From Akkermansiaceae bacterium (lineage in GTDB: Bacteria; Verrucomicrobiota; Verrucomicrobiia; Verrucomicrobiales; Akkermansiaceae), in NCBI GenBank assembly GCA_025363295.1, contig JANYEC010000076.1, positions 59,203-123,202 of the forward strand: a stretch of DNA of 64,000 bases, written 5' to 3'. Below are positions 52,001 through 61,272 of this stretch, piece by piece (position 1 is the stretch's first letter; the number at the start of each line of letters is the position of its first letter). Below the pieces are notes generated by a model. That model did not search any database, was not told where the DNA came from, and worked only from the letters and a program-made list of their open reading frames with translations. The translations under genes were made by a program, and so were the position numbers.

Positions 52001-54052
52001 ATGCCACTCATCGCCCGCGTCATGATCTGGGTTTCCGTATCGCTGCTCGGGGTGGTCGCAGTGTCAGTCGCCGCACTCCAACGGGGGGAACCGGTGAATG
52101 CCTTGTGGCTGGTGATCGCCGGGGTCTGCACGTTTGCGGTGGCGTATCGGTTTTACTCGGCGTGGCTGATGGCAAAAGTGCTAACGATCGACGACAATCG
52201 CGCCCCGGCTGCGGTGACTTGCGATGATGGCAAGGATTTCGTGCCGACGCCAAAGTGGGTAGTTTTCGGCCACCACTTCGCGGCCATTGCCGGGCCGGGG
52301 CCGCTGGTCGGGCCGGTGCTAGCGGCGCAGTTTGGCTACCTGCCAGGCACGCTTTGGATTCTGGTAGGTGCCACACTCGGCGGCGGAGTGCATGATGCGG
52401 TCATCCTCTTTGCATCGATGCGGCGGGATGGGAAATCGTTAGGACAAATGCTCAAAGAGGAACTGAACCCGGTGATCGGCCTGATCGCGATGATCAGCTT
52501 GTTAGCCATCATGACCATCCTATTGGCAGTGCTCGGTCTGGTGGTGGTGAAAGCTCTAGCAGAAAGCCCGTGGGGCCTTTTTACCATCGCTGCAACCATC
52601 CCGCTGGCCTTCATCATGGGCGTGATGATCAAGAGTGGAAAAGTTAGCGTGACGGGAGCCTCCGTATTCGGGGTGATCGGATTGATCGCCGCAGTGGTGG
52701 GTGGCAAATATCTATCACCTGCGTGGACCTCGGCGCTGACTTTAAAATCGACCCAGCTCGCATGGGCGATCATGATCTACGGCTTCACGGCCAGCGTGCT
52801 GCCGGTGTGGATGTTGCTGGCACCGCGCGACTATTTGAGCACTTTCATGAAGCTGGGCACAGTGGCGGTGCTGGGGGTTTTCATTGTTTTCTTAAATCCA
52901 CCGCTGCACATGCCCGCGCTGACCCCATTCGTTTCTGGGGGCGGATTCGTTGTGCCCGGGCCGGTTTTCCCGTTCGTTTTCATCACCATCGCCTGTGGGG
53001 CTGTTAGCGGATTTCACGCGCTCATCGCTTCTGGTACAACGCCGAAACTTTTGGCCCGCGAAAAGGACATCCGCCTCGTGGGCTACGGCGCGATGGTGGT
53101 GGAAATGTTAGTCGCGCTCATGGCGGTGATCGCCGCCTGCGCGCTTCATCCGGGCGAGTATTTCGCTATCAACTCCCCCATTGACCCTAACAATTCGGCC
53201 GCTGTGACCGCGCAAATCGCGAAAATTAATGCGATCGGGCCCGAATACGCAATCACCGAAGCCCACATGCTGCAACTCGCGAAAGATCTGGGAGAACCTC
53301 ACATGATAGGTAAGGTCGGCGGAGCTCCCACGTTCGCCGTCGGTATGGCGCAGATGTTCGCCAAAGTGATTCCTGGAAAAACCGCGCTCTCGCTTTGGTA
53401 TCACTTCGCTATTATGTTTGAGGCACTGTTTATCCTCACCACACTAGATGCCGGCACGCGCGTGGGACGATTCATTCTTCAAGATTTGTTAGGTCAATTT
53501 TCCCCGCGCCTGAAAGACACCAAATCTTGGTTAGGTAACATCACTGCCACCGGTCTGCTCGTTTCTGCATGGGGATTCTTTCTCTATCAAGGGGCGCTCG
53601 ATCCAGAAGGAATTGCGAAAAGTCTCTGGCCGATTTTCGGGATTTCTAACCAACTGCTGGCGGTCATCGCCTTCTGCCTCGGCACCGTGGTGCTGATCAA
53701 AATGGGCAAGGCCCGCTACTGTTGGGTGACGGTCGTGCCGATGCTATTTCTTACCGCCGTCACCTACGCTGCGGGTTGGATGAAAATTTTCTCACCCAAT
53801 GCCGCTGGGTTCATCCCTGCAATCCGCACGTTGGAGGCGAAGATCGCTGGCGGACTCGAAGGCAAGGCGCTGGCCATGGCGAAAACCTCGCTCTTCAACG
53901 CCCGCGTCGATGTGGTCGTCACGTCCACGTTTCTCATCTTCGTCTCCTTGATCGTGCTGGGCACGGTTTACGAATGCTGGCAGCTTCTCAAAAAGAAAAA
54001 GGAAATCGTGCTGCGGGAGAGTGATTACATCGCCCATCCGGAGTTTAGATAA
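52001..54052 (+). CDS. cstA: Carbon starvation protein CstA family transporter
   Basis: About 683 residues; ATG 52001 is chosen and one 27 bases upstream is possible. CstA proteins are polytopic inner-membrane carriers of peptides or pyruvate. The highly conserved N-terminal block FGHHFAAIAGPGPLVGPVLA is present, followed by FGYLPGTLWILVG, GGGVHDAVILFASMRRDGKS, FVSGGGFVVPGP and SGFHALIASGTTPKLL, then TLDAGTRVGRFILQDLLG. About fifteen hydrophobic segments are seen. The gene lies about 90 bases after the tRNA and just before eda. Confidence 0.93.
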   Translation: MPLIARVMIWVSVSLLGVVAVSVAALQRGEPVNALWLVIAGVCTFAVAYRFYSAWLMAKVLTIDDNRAPAAVTCDDGKDFVPTPKWVVFGHHFAAIAGPGPLVGPVLAAQFGYLPGTLWILVGATLGGGVHDAVILFASMRRDGKSLGQMLKEELNPVIGLIAMISLLAIMTILLAVLGLVVVKALAESPWGLFTIAATIPLAFIMGVMIKSGKVSVTGASVFGVIGLIAAVVGGKYLSPAWTSALTLKSTQLAWAIMIYGFTASVLPVWMLLAPRDYLSTFMKLGTVAVLGVFIVFLNPPLHMPALTPFVSGGGFVVPGPVFPFVFITIACGAVSGFHALIASGTTPKLLAREKDIRLVGYGAMVVEMLVALMAVIAACALHPGEYFAINSPIDPNNSAAVTAQIAKINAIGPEYAITEAHMLQLAKDLGEPHMIGKVGGAPTFAVGMAQMFAKVIPGKTALSLWYHFAIMFEALFILTTLDAGTRVGRFILQDLLGQFSPRLKDTKSWLGNITATGLLVSAWGFFLYQGALDPEGIAKSLWPIFGISNQLLAVIAFCLGTVVLIKMGKARYCWVTVVPMLFLTAVTYAAGWMKIFSPNAAGFIPAIRTLEAKIAGGLEGKALAMAKTSLFNARVDVVVTSTFLIFVSLIVLGTVYECWQLLKKKKEIVLRESDYIAHPEFR

Positions 54053-54121
54053 TTCTTCCAGCATTTGCTTTGCCATTCGTCCCATGTGTTTCAAAGTCGC
54101 TGCCATCCCACCCACTCATCT

Positions 54122-54754
54122 ATGATCGACCGCATCCTCGCCAAACGCATTGTCCCCGTCGTGGTCCTTGACCACGTTGAATCCGCCGAACCCCTCGCTG
54201 AAGCCCTGCTCGCAGGTGGCCTCGACATCATGGAAATCACATTCCGTACTGCCGCAGCCGAGGAATCGATCAGGCGCATTTCCGCACGTTTCCCGGAAAT
54301 TCTGCTAGGTGCTGGGACACTGCTAGAAAAGGAACAAGTCCAACGCGCCAGGGACGCCGGGGCCACCTTCGGCCTCGCACCGGGACTTAATCCTAACATT
54401 ATTTCCGCTGCTAGAGAAATTGGCCTGCAATTTTCGCCCGGCGTGATGACCCCCAGCGATGTGGAACTCGCGCTTTTGCTTGGCTGCAAGCTGCTGAAAT
54501 TTTTCCCCGCCGAAGCAGCGGGCGGCACGAATATGCTGAAATCCCTCGCTGGTCCCTACGGCCACACTGGCGTGAAATTTATCCCCACGGGTGGCATCAC
54601 CTCAGCCAATCTCGCGAGCTATCTGAAACTTCCCATCGTCGCCGCCATCGGAGGATCATGGATGGTGGACAAGCAACTCGTGAACGATGGCAAATGGGCC
54701 GAAATTACGCGCATCACTCGGGAAGCAATCGAAGCCGCAGCCGCAGCTCGCTAG
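54122..54754 (+). CDS. eda: KDPG/KHG aldolase
   Basis: A 210-residue class I aldolase that cleaves 2-keto-3-deoxy-6-phosphogluconate (Entner-Doudoroff pathway) or 4-hydroxy-2-oxoglutarate. The Glu of EITFRTAAAEE and the Schiff-base Lys of KLLKFFPAEAAGG are in place; GAGTLL, GLAPGLNPN, FSPGVMTPSD and FIPTGGI are further marks. ATG 54122 removes 19 residues of unrelated upstream frame. No edd or other pathway gene is adjacent. It stands 70 bases after cstA. Confidence 0.94.
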   Translation: MIDRILAKRIVPVVVLDHVESAEPLAEALLAGGLDIMEITFRTAAAEESIRRISARFPEILLGAGTLLEKEQVQRARDAGATFGLAPGLNPNIISAAREIGLQFSPGVMTPSDVELALLLGCKLLKFFPAEAAGGTNMLKSLAGPYGHTGVKFIPTGGITSANLASYLKLPIVAAIGGSWMVDKQLVNDGKWAEITRITREAIEAAAAAR

Positions 54755-54780
54755 TTTTTTATTTTTCCCACTGACCGCGA

Positions 54781-55635
54781 ATGCAAGACCACTCGGATGC
54801 TCTCATTAAAATGGCCCTCGCCGAGGATATCGGCGACGGCGATGTGACTTCGCAGTTTTTCATTCCGAAAGAACGCCGTGCTTGTGCGTTTATGGTAGTG
54901 CGCGAGGAGGGGGTGATTTCCGGTGTGGAAATCGCAGCGCGTGTTTTTGTGGCGGTCGATGCCGCTTTGGACGTGGAGGTTCTCATCCCTGATGGAAGCA
55001 AGGTGAGTGGCGGAGCCTTGCTGATCCGTGTCGAAGGCTCGGCTCGCTCTATTCTAACAGCCGAGCGCACTGCGCTCAATTTCCTGCAACGACTGAGTGG
55101 TATGGCCACGCTGACGGCACGCTACGTAGAAACGATTAGAGAGACACGGGCGCAGATTCTTGACACTCGCAAAACCACTCCCGGCTATCGGCTGTTGGAG
55201 AAAAAAGCCGTTGCAGACGGTGGTGGGACCAATCACCGAATCGGACTTTACGACCGAGCGATGGTGAAGGACAACCACCTCGTAGCCGAGGGCGATGCCG
55301 GGACGATTCGGAATGCCATCGAAAAGCTTCACTCGGAAAGGCCAGGGGTAGAGGTGGAGCTAGAGGCGGATCACCTCGATCAAGTCCGCACGTTTTTGGA
55401 AATTGAAGGGGTGGATTATATCCTGCTAGATAACATGAGTCTGGAAGAACTTCGTGAAGCCGTCGCCGCCCGTGGTGATCGCGGCAAACCGCAGCTTGAG
55501 GCGAGTGGTGGAGTGACACTTGAAACACTCAGGGAGATTGCAAAAACGGGCGTGGATTTCATTTCCGTCGGAGCACTCACCCACTCGGCTCCGGCGCTGG
55601 ACATCGGTTTGGATTTCACACCGCTGGAAAGTTGA
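54781..55635 (+). CDS. nadC: Nicotinate-nucleotide pyrophosphorylase (carboxylating)
   Basis: A 284-residue NAD-biosynthesis enzyme that converts quinolinate and PRPP to nicotinate mononucleotide. The marks are ALAEDIGDGDVTS, RTALNFLQRLSGMATLT, DTRKTTPGYRLLEKKAV broken at the conserved TRKT, GGGTNHRIGLYD and the C-terminal LEASGGVTLETLREIAKTGV. The gene starts 26 bases after eda. birA starts four bases past its stop in another frame, so the pair is probably one transcript. Confidence 0.96.
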   Translation: MQDHSDALIKMALAEDIGDGDVTSQFFIPKERRACAFMVVREEGVISGVEIAARVFVAVDAALDVEVLIPDGSKVSGGALLIRVEGSARSILTAERTALNFLQRLSGMATLTARYVETIRETRAQILDTRKTTPGYRLLEKKAVADGGGTNHRIGLYDRAMVKDNHLVAEGDAGTIRNAIEKLHSERPGVEVELEADHLDQVRTFLEIEGVDYILLDNMSLEELREAVAARGDRGKPQLEASGGVTLETLREIAKTGVDFISVGALTHSAPALDIGLDFTPLES

Positions 55636-55639
55636 ATGG

Positions 55640-56395
55640 ATGGCAGCCGATTTCACCAGCATTTCGGAGGGACTGCCTGAACCGTTCCGGGTGCTGATCC
55701 GCGAAACGGTAACCTCGACGAATGATGAGATCCGCGAATTGGCCCAAGCGGGGGCAGCCGACGGTTTAATTCTGTTAGCCGAACGCCAAACCGCAGGGCG
55801 AGGACGGAGAGGCGCTGCTTGGTTTTCTCCGCACGGTGAATCGCTCGCATTTTCGATTCTGGTGCGCCCCGAGGAGCCCAAAGCCCTGTGGCCGAGACTG
55901 GCCCTTGCCGCAGGCTTGGCGGCTGCAGAGGCCGTGGAATCTTTCGGTTTACAGGCGGGCATCAAGTGGCCGAACGATGTGTGGATTCGCCATCTGAAAG
56001 TGGCAGGCATTTTGGTCGAGGCCGGGGCGGGTTTTGCGATTGTCGGGATCGGAATCAATGTGAACACGACCCAATTCCCTATTGAAGTGGCGGAAATTGC
56101 GACCTCGCTCCACATCGAGGGAGGCCGGGAGCTTTCACTTCCCGAGGTGCTTGCGGCGATCATCCGCCAGTTTTCCGTGCGGCGAAATCAAATCGGTAAT
56201 TCATTCGAAGATCTGATTTCGGCCGTGAGGCAACGCTGTGTGCTGACCGGCAACCGGGTTTCACTGATCACCTCGTGCGGGCCGAAGTCCGGAATCGTTG
56301 AAGGCCTTGCTCCGGGTGGCGAACTCTTGCTGCGCACGGAATCCGGGCTGGAACGCTTGATTCAGGCCGATGAGATCCGTTTATTACCGGGCTAA
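55640..56395 (+). CDS. birA: Biotin--[acetyl-CoA-carboxylase] ligase
   Basis: About 251 residues from ATG 55640; longer frames upstream overlap nadC and make no sense. The enzyme activates biotin and attaches it to the carrier protein. Marks are TSTNDEI at about 27, RQTAGRGRRGAAWFSPHGES (biotin loop), IKWPNDVWI, KVAGILVEAG and the C-terminal SH3-like part (GIVEGLAPGGELLL). No helix-turn-helix domain is present, so it is not the repressor type. It overlaps no neighbour. Confidence 0.94.
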   Translation: MAADFTSISEGLPEPFRVLIRETVTSTNDEIRELAQAGAADGLILLAERQTAGRGRRGAAWFSPHGESLAFSILVRPEEPKALWPRLALAAGLAAAEAVESFGLQAGIKWPNDVWIRHLKVAGILVEAGAGFAIVGIGINVNTTQFPIEVAEIATSLHIEGGRELSLPEVLAAIIRQFSVRRNQIGNSFEDLISAVRQRCVLTGNRVSLITSCGPKSGIVEGLAPGGELLLRTESGLERLIQADEIRLLPG

Positions 56396-56438
56396 AATCC
56401 TTATTCCCATCGGTGACAAACGAGAGCAAGTTCCGCTC

Positions 56439-56879
56439 ATGAAATTAAGTATCACCGCTTTTCTGATCGCATCCGCATGTCTGGGCTTGGGCGCCTGCGC
56501 TGCGACTAAACCGGCGAAGAAGGAGCAAAAACCTGAAACAAGCGCCAAGCCGAAGCCCGAAGCCCCGAAAATCGTGGGGAGAATTGCCTCCATCCCAGCG
56601 GACAAACGCTTCGTGTTGATTCAAAGTTATGGCAAGTGGACTGTCGAGGTCGGGACAGTTCTTACCACAAGAGGACCCGACGAAAGATCAGCCAACCTGC
56701 GGGTGACCGGTGAATCAATGGGTGAATTTGCCGCTGCCGATTTGCAATCTGGCCAAATTGAAGTGGGAGACGGAGTCTATTCGCAACACCTGCCCAAGCC
56801 TCCAACCGCGTCTACAAGTTCCGAGTCTCCTCAGAATCAACAGAAAACAGAAACTGAAAACGTTCAAAAAAATAATTAA
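56439..56879 (+). CDS. Lipoprotein of unknown function
   Basis: A 146-residue protein from ATG 56439. The signal peptide SITAFLIASACLGLGAC ends in lipobox LGAC. A Lys/Pro-rich spacer (KPAKKEQKPETSAKPKPEAP) follows, then a small beta-rich part (IVGRIASIPADKRFVLIQSY, WTVEVGTVLTTRG) and a Ser/Gln/Glu-rich tail ending NVQKNN. No family is recognised. It lies 43 bases after birA. Confidence 0.75.
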   Translation: MKLSITAFLIASACLGLGACAATKPAKKEQKPETSAKPKPEAPKIVGRIASIPADKRFVLIQSYGKWTVEVGTVLTTRGPDERSANLRVTGESMGEFAAADLQSGQIEVGDGVYSQHLPKPPTASTSSESPQNQQKTETENVQKNN

Positions 56880-56894
56880 CTTTTCGTGAATTCT

Positions 56895-56923
56895 TTGCTT
56901 CCAAAACCTCTCACCTTTATGTA
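56895..56923 (+). promoter_or_regulatory. Probable promoter of the MarR transcription unit
   Basis: TTGCTT (56895-56900) and TATGTA (56918-56923) are separated by 17 bases, followed by an A/T-rich stretch. A transcript starting near 56930 would carry a 140-base leader, which contains the structured element at 56952-57031 before the MarR start codon at 57073. Confidence 0.45.
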
Positions 56924-56951
56924 TTTTAAAAAAGTCCCGCTTGAGAAATCA

Positions 56952-57031
56952 GGCACAGCCGTAAAAATTTAATTTTGGAGTTGATTACTATCTGGGAAAC
57001 CGGGTAGCTTCTCTTTCGCAATGGCTGTGCC
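56952..57031 (+). ncRNA. Candidate structured leader RNA upstream of the MarR gene
   Basis: An outer stem is formed by GGCACAGCC (56952-56960) and its exact complement GGCTGTGCC (57023-57031). Inside, CTATCTGG (56988-56995) and CCGGGTAG (57000-57007) form an eight-pair hairpin with two G-U pairs, closed by a GAAA tetraloop of the GNRA type. A weaker A-U hairpin sits on the 5' side. An outer stem enclosing smaller hairpins with a GNRA loop is what riboswitches and leader RNAs look like. It lies in a probable transcript leader. I could not match it to a known class, and chance pairing is possible. Confidence 0.4.
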
Positions 57032-57072
57032 CCCTTACATGTCCCAAAACATGAACACTACAACCAGCCATA

Positions 57073-57528
57073 ATGAAAACAATGAACGCCTCGGGCGCTT
57101 CGGCGAAAGCCGATGCGGACCGTCTTGCTGACTTCGTCCTGTTTACACAGCGGAGTTGCATCCTAAACCTGTCATCAGAACTCAACAAAGGGAACATCTC
57201 GTTTCCGCAGTTCTTCCTCCTCACCTATTTATCCAGCGAAGATTATCTCACGATGTCCGATATTGCGAAAAAGATGGGCCACTCGACCGCCGCTGCCACC
57301 GGCTTAGTCGATCGATTGGAGAAACTGTCGTACGTTGAGCGTATGCACGCCGCAGACGATCGCCGCAAAATCATGGTGCGCATCACCGCAAAAGGAATCG
57401 AACTTGTTTCGAAGATGCGTAAAGAGATTGCAAACGATCTGGTAGGCATTCTTGCAGGAATGGATGAAGACCAAGCGGAGACTGTGGAGCACACGAGACG
57501 CGCCATCGCTGGCCGCGCCATCGCTTGA
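57073..57528 (+). CDS. MarR-family transcriptional regulator
   Basis: A 151-residue winged-helix DNA-binding protein. The first helices are DADRLADFVLFTQRSCILNL. The helix-turn-helix and wing read DYLTMSDIAKKMGHSTAAAT, then LVDRLEKLSYVERMHAADDR and RKIMVRITAKGIEL. Such proteins act as dimers and respond to small phenolic or oxidant signals. No efflux pump or other obvious target is divergent or downstream. Its own leader contains the structured element described separately, so autoregulation may occur at more than one level. Confidence 0.9.
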   Translation: MKTMNASGASAKADADRLADFVLFTQRSCILNLSSELNKGNISFPQFFLLTYLSSEDYLTMSDIAKKMGHSTAAATGLVDRLEKLSYVERMHAADDRRKIMVRITAKGIELVSKMRKEIANDLVGILAGMDEDQAETVEHTRRAIAGRAIA

Positions 57529-57562
57529 ACCCCGGAATTTGCTTCTGACCTTATAATCCAGC

Positions 57563-58279
57563 TTGGCGAATCCTAAGCGCCTCCGTTACCGTTCCCGGGT
57601 GACGGAGGCGTTCCCCTTTTTAGACAGCCTGAATGCGATCCCCGGTGTCCGCGCCGCGTGGGTCGGGCGGATTCCGGATTTGCCCATCCATGGCGACCGG
57701 GATGAAGCCATGAACCTTTTGCGGGCGCATCATACCGCCGCAGTTTCCGACTTTGCCGGGCCCTCTGCTGAATGGTGGCGGGCGGAGCAAGTTCACGGGA
57801 CTGCGGTCGTGAAGGTTCCAGGCGCCCCACAAAACATGGCACCGGATGGCATGCCCGTGGTACCGAGTTGCGATGGGCTGATTACCTGCGAACCTGGGTT
57901 GGTGCTTGCCATTTACGTTGCCGATTGCGGGCCGATCTGGTTGGCGGATCGGCGAACCGGTGCCATCGGGCTGTTGCATTCCGGGCGGAAAGGCACTGAA
58001 GGGAACATTTTTCAAGCCGCACTGGGTGAGATGGGGCGAAATTTCGGCACTCGCCCGGACGATGTGGTCGCTACGCTCGGTCCCTGCATCCGAGTGCCGG
58101 ATTACGAGATTGATTTCGCGGGGCAAATCGCGGATCAGGCGAAAGCGTCAGGCGTGGGGAATTTTCTCGATTGTGGGCTGAATACAGCGTGTGATTTGCA
58201 GCGCCATTACAGCTACCGCCGCGAGTTAGGAAAAACCGGGCGTATGATGGCGCTGATCGTCCGCGATTTCAAGGTATGA
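57563..58279 (+). CDS. Laccase-domain / PgeF-family protein (YfiH-like)
   Basis: Up to 238 residues from TTG 57563; GTG 57599 would give 226 residues and begins at TEAFPFLDSLNAIPG. No ATG is available near either. The family (peptidoglycan editing factor / purine nucleoside phosphorylase) has a metal site of two His and a Cys. EQVHG and YVADCGP are present, but the third motif is HSGRKGT where most have HAGWRGT. LGPCIRVPDYEID and the end are normal. A hairpin with trailing T tract (57578-57620) lies over the start region. It overlaps ispE by four bases. Confidence 0.75.
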   Translation: MANPKRLRYRSRVTEAFPFLDSLNAIPGVRAAWVGRIPDLPIHGDRDEAMNLLRAHHTAAVSDFAGPSAEWWRAEQVHGTAVVKVPGAPQNMAPDGMPVVPSCDGLITCEPGLVLAIYVADCGPIWLADRRTGAIGLLHSGRKGTEGNIFQAALGEMGRNFGTRPDDVVATLGPCIRVPDYEIDFAGQIADQAKASGVGNFLDCGLNTACDLQRHYSYRRELGKTGRMMALIVRDFKV

Positions 58280-59115
58280 GCCACCTCACATTGCACGCCC
58301 CTGCCAAGCTGAACCTCTCACTCCGCGTGTTAGGAAGACGCGAGGATGGGTTTCATGAAATTGATACCTTGATGGTGAAGCTCCCGGGTTTGGCCGACCG
58401 GATTGAGTTTCGCGGAGGTGACGATTTTTCCTTTACCTGTGATGATCCCAGCGTGCCGAGCGATGAGAGCAACTTGGTGGTGAAAGCCGTTAGGGCTTAC
58501 GAAGCGGCCACCGGAATTCCCTGCAAGTATTCCATTTCGCTCACCAAAGTCATCCCTCACGGCGCGGGTCTTGGTGGCGGCAGCAGTGATGCGGCAGCCA
58601 CATTGCACGGGCTCAACCAGCTCCATGGCCATGCTCTGGCGGTGGATTCACTCAAGGAAATCGCGGCGAATCTGGGCTCCGATATTCCATTTTTTCTCGT
58701 GTCCGGCGCAGCCCGCTGCACCGGGCGAGGGGAGATCATTGAGCAAGTCTCCTCGCCTCCCGCGCTGCACATTCTTCTGCTCAAGCCATCCTTCGCGGTG
58801 CCGACGCCGGATGCTTATGGACGTTGGAAAAACTCGCGCGAGCTCTCAGGGATTTCCTACGCCGAACAAAGGATTTCCGGAATTTCGCTAGGGAATGATC
58901 TGGAGCGTCCGGTTTTTCAAAAGCATCTGTTTCTTGCCGAGTTGAAACAATGGTTGCTCGCCCGGCGCGAAACCTCGGCCGCCCTGATGAGTGGCTCCGG
59001 GTCCGCTGTTTTTGCAGTCCTAACGGAAGGCGCCGATGCGACAGCACTCGCCAAAGCCGCGCGATTCGAGCTCGATCCGGGACTTTGGTATTGGGCGGGG
59101 ACCACGGAAGCGTAG
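58276..59115 (+). CDS. ispE: 4-diphosphocytidyl-2-C-methyl-D-erythritol kinase
   Basis: A 279-residue GHMP kinase of the MEP isoprenoid pathway, phosphorylating CDP-ME at the 2-hydroxyl. The marks are APAKLNLSLRVLGRREDGFH, the GHMP loop PHGAGLGGGSSDAAATL at about 94-110, GSDIPFFLVSGAARCTGRGE and the C-terminal AALMSGSGSAVFAVL. It starts with ATGA overlapping the previous stop, so it is translationally coupled to the PgeF-type gene. Confidence 0.96.
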   Translation: MSHLTLHAPAKLNLSLRVLGRREDGFHEIDTLMVKLPGLADRIEFRGGDDFSFTCDDPSVPSDESNLVVKAVRAYEAATGIPCKYSISLTKVIPHGAGLGGGSSDAAATLHGLNQLHGHALAVDSLKEIAANLGSDIPFFLVSGAARCTGRGEIIEQVSSPPALHILLLKPSFAVPTPDAYGRWKNSRELSGISYAEQRISGISLGNDLERPVFQKHLFLAELKQWLLARRETSAALMSGSGSAVFAVLTEGADATALAKAARFELDPGLWYWAGTTEA

Positions 59116-59141
59116 GCTCGCTGATTATATTCAAGCGTCAT

Positions 59142-59171
59142 TTGACAAGCGCCATGGGTTTCATCTAGGTT
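59142..59171 (+). promoter_or_regulatory. Probable promoter of the tig-clpP operon
   Basis: TTGACA (59142-59147) is followed after 17 bases by CTAGGT, or after 18 by TAGGTT (59166-59171). The first gene, tig, starts at 59205, about 30 bases downstream. The same CTAGGTTG string lies before the small lipoprotein gene at 62676. Confidence 0.5.
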
Positions 59172-59204
59172 GCCTGCCCGACGCTTAAGTCGGTCCCATT
59201 TAAT

Positions 59205-60533
59205 ATGAACATTGTTGTCGAAAAGCAGCCAAAGTGCGTCGCCACCCTTCGCGTGGAAATTCCAGCCGAAAAAGTCAATGGCCAGCGCGACCAAATCGTC
59301 AAAGGCTACGCCAGCAAGGCTCGCGTCCAAGGCTTTCGTCCCGGTAAGGCACCACGCGCGATTGTCGAAAAGCGTTTCGAAAAGGAAATCACTGAAGAAC
59401 TCAACGGAGTCCTATTCAATGAAGCTTACGACGAGGCGATGAAACAGGAATCGCTCAATGTGCTAGATTTCGGCGTGCCAGAAGACGTCACCACGCTTCC
59501 TAACGGTAATATCACTTTTGTTTCGAAACTGACGCTCGCTCCGGAAGTGAAGCTCCCTGACTACAAAGGCGTCAACGTCACTGTGCCACCTCTTGCCGTG
59601 CCGGATGAGGAAATCGAAGCCCAGCTCACCGCTCTTCAGGAACGTTTCGCCGACTTCAGCGACATCGAAGGCCGCGCTGCGGAAATGGGTGACTTCGCCG
59701 TGATCGACTACACCTCCACTGTGGACGGCAAGCCAACCGAAGAATTCCTCGGCAAGTCCGCCGGTTATCTATCAGGTCGCGAGGGATTCTGGGTCCGCTT
59801 GGACGAAAAGGCGTTTCTACCAGGCTTCACTCCCCAGCTCGTCGGTATGAACAACGGCGACTCCCGCGAGATCACCGTGACTCTGCCGGATGATTTTCCA
59901 GTCGAAGGCCTTCGCAATCAGGAAATCACCTTTCAAACCACGGTTAAGGAGCTCAAAACCGCCGTGCTCCCCGCTCTCGATGATGAAATGGCGAACCGCC
60001 TCGCTCCGGGTAAAACGATGGAGGAAATCAAAGAGATCATCCGTGAAAACATGGCCGGTGAGCGCAAGCGCAAAATCGACGACATGAAGGTCAATCAGAT
60101 CGTCGCTCATTTCAACGCGCAGGTAGATTTCGAACTCCCCGAAGAACTTGTCACCCAAGAAACGCAAAGCCAAGCGGATGCCATGGTGAAACGCGGTGTC
60201 CAGTCCGGCATGAGCGAAGGAGAAATCGAATCCCAACAATCGGAAATTTTCGCCAACGCTGGCAGCCAAGCCGTCTCTAACCTTCGCACCAATTTTATCC
60301 TTCAGGAAATCGCAAGGGTCGAAAAAATCGGAGTCACGGACGCCGATCTCGTCAACCACCTCGTGCAAATCGCCAACTCTCGCAAGGTCGCTCCGAAAAA
60401 ATTCATCAAGGATATGCAACGCGCTAACCGGATCCCTAACATCCGCAGTTCCATGGCCATTGGTAAGACCATTGACTTCCTGGTGGAGCACGCGAACGTT
60501 ACAGAATCAACTGAAACAACACTCGATGACTAA
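59205..60533 (+). CDS. tig: Trigger factor
   Basis: A 442-residue ribosome-bound chaperone. The N-terminal ribosome-binding domain holds the signature [16 protein letters not shown] at about 44-59. A peptidyl-prolyl isomerase domain (FKBP type) follows at about 150-240 ([40 protein letters not shown]). The C-terminal helical substrate-binding part closes the protein ([20 protein letters not shown]). The stop overlaps a possible clpP start (ATGAC TAA), so the two are coupled. Confidence 0.96.
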   Translation: MNIVVEKQPKCVATLRVEIPAEKVNGQRDQIVKGYASKARVQGFRPGKAPRAIVEKRFEKEITEELNGVLFNEAYDEAMKQESLNVLDFGVPEDVTTLPNGNITFVSKLTLAPEVKLPDYKGVNVTVPPLAVPDEEIEAQLTALQERFADFSDIEGRAAEMGDFAVIDYTSTVDGKPTEEFLGKSAGYLSGREGFWVRLDEKAFLPGFTPQLVGMNNGDSREITVTLPDDFPVEGLRNQEITFQTTVKELKTAVLPALDDEMANRLAPGKTMEEIKEIIRENMAGERKRKIDDMKVNQIVAHFNAQVDFELPEELVTQETQSQADAMVKRGVQSGMSEGEIESQQSEIFANAGSQAVSNLRTNFILQEIARVEKIGVTDADLVNHLVQIANSRKVAPKKFIKDMQRANRIPNIRSSMAIGKTIDFLVEHANVTESTETTLDD

Positions 60534-60549
60534 CTTTCAATCACCTAAC

Positions 60550-61209
60550 ATGAGTTCACCTTCCCCGCGAAACAGCTACTACGTGCCAATGGTCGTGGAG
60601 CAGGACGGACGCGGCGAGCGCTCGTTCGATATCTACTCACGGCTCCTCAAGGACCGCATTATTTTCATCGGTGTCGGCATCGATGACTATGTGGCCAACT
60701 CGGTAATTGCCCAGCTTCTCTTCCTACAAATGCAGGACCCGAAGAAGGACATCCACATTTATATCAACTCGCCCGGTGGCTCGGTGACTGCCGGCCTCGC
60801 CATTTATGATACCATGCAGTTCCTCACCTGCGATGTGAATACCTACTGCATCGGAATCGCTGCATCCATGGGCTCGGTTCTGCTCACCGCTGGCACCAAG
60901 GGCAAACGCTACTGCCTGCCGAACTCGCACGTCATGATCCATCAGGTTTCCGGCGGTGCCCAAGGGACGGCTTCCGACGTGGAACGGACGATTGGCTTCA
61001 TGTTCAATCTGAAAAAACGCCTCAATGGAATCATTGCCTTTCACACCGGCAAGACCATCGAAGAGGTCGAACGCGATTCGGATCGGGATAACTACATGCC
61101 TGCCGAGGTCGCCGTCGCATACGGTCTGGTGGATAAAGTACTAGAAAGTCGCAAGCAACTGCCGGATGCGGTCGTCGCTGCGATCAAAGAGCCGAAAGAC
61201 GCGCCATAA
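60550..61209 (+). CDS. clpP: ATP-dependent Clp protease proteolytic subunit
   Basis: About 219 residues from ATG 60550; ATG 60526 overlapping the tig stop would add eight residues. ClpP forms the two-ring serine-protease chamber used by ClpX. The catalytic Ser is in [14 protein letters not shown], the His in [15 protein letters not shown] and the Asp in [16 protein letters not shown]. Other marks are [19 protein letters not shown] and the start [20 protein letters not shown]. clpX follows after 63 bases. Confidence 0.96.
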   Translation: MSSPSPRNSYYVPMVVEQDGRGERSFDIYSRLLKDRIIFIGVGIDDYVANSVIAQLLFLQMQDPKKDIHIYINSPGGSVTAGLAIYDTMQFLTCDVNTYCIGIAASMGSVLLTAGTKGKRYCLPNSHVMIHQVSGGAQGTASDVERTIGFMFNLKKRLNGIIAFHTGKTIEEVERDSDRDNYMPAEVAVAYGLVDKVLESRKQLPDAVVAAIKEPKDAP

Positions 61210-61272
61210 AGTCGCCTCCCCTCGCCTTCTTCCGCCTTGAATTTTCCTGATTGATTCCTTATAATTTCCCCA

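Noticed and set aside
54065..54121. Longer N-terminus for the KDPG aldolase
   Set aside because: The added 19 residues (Cys/His/Ser-rich) have no similarity to the family; the ATG at 54122 begins with the normal IDRILAKRIVPV.
56952..57031. Cyclic-di-GMP-I (GEMM) riboswitch
   Set aside because: A GNRA loop and GGTAG-like bases recall GEMM, but the conserved core around the ligand site and the second hairpin are not present in order. Kept only as an unassigned structured element.
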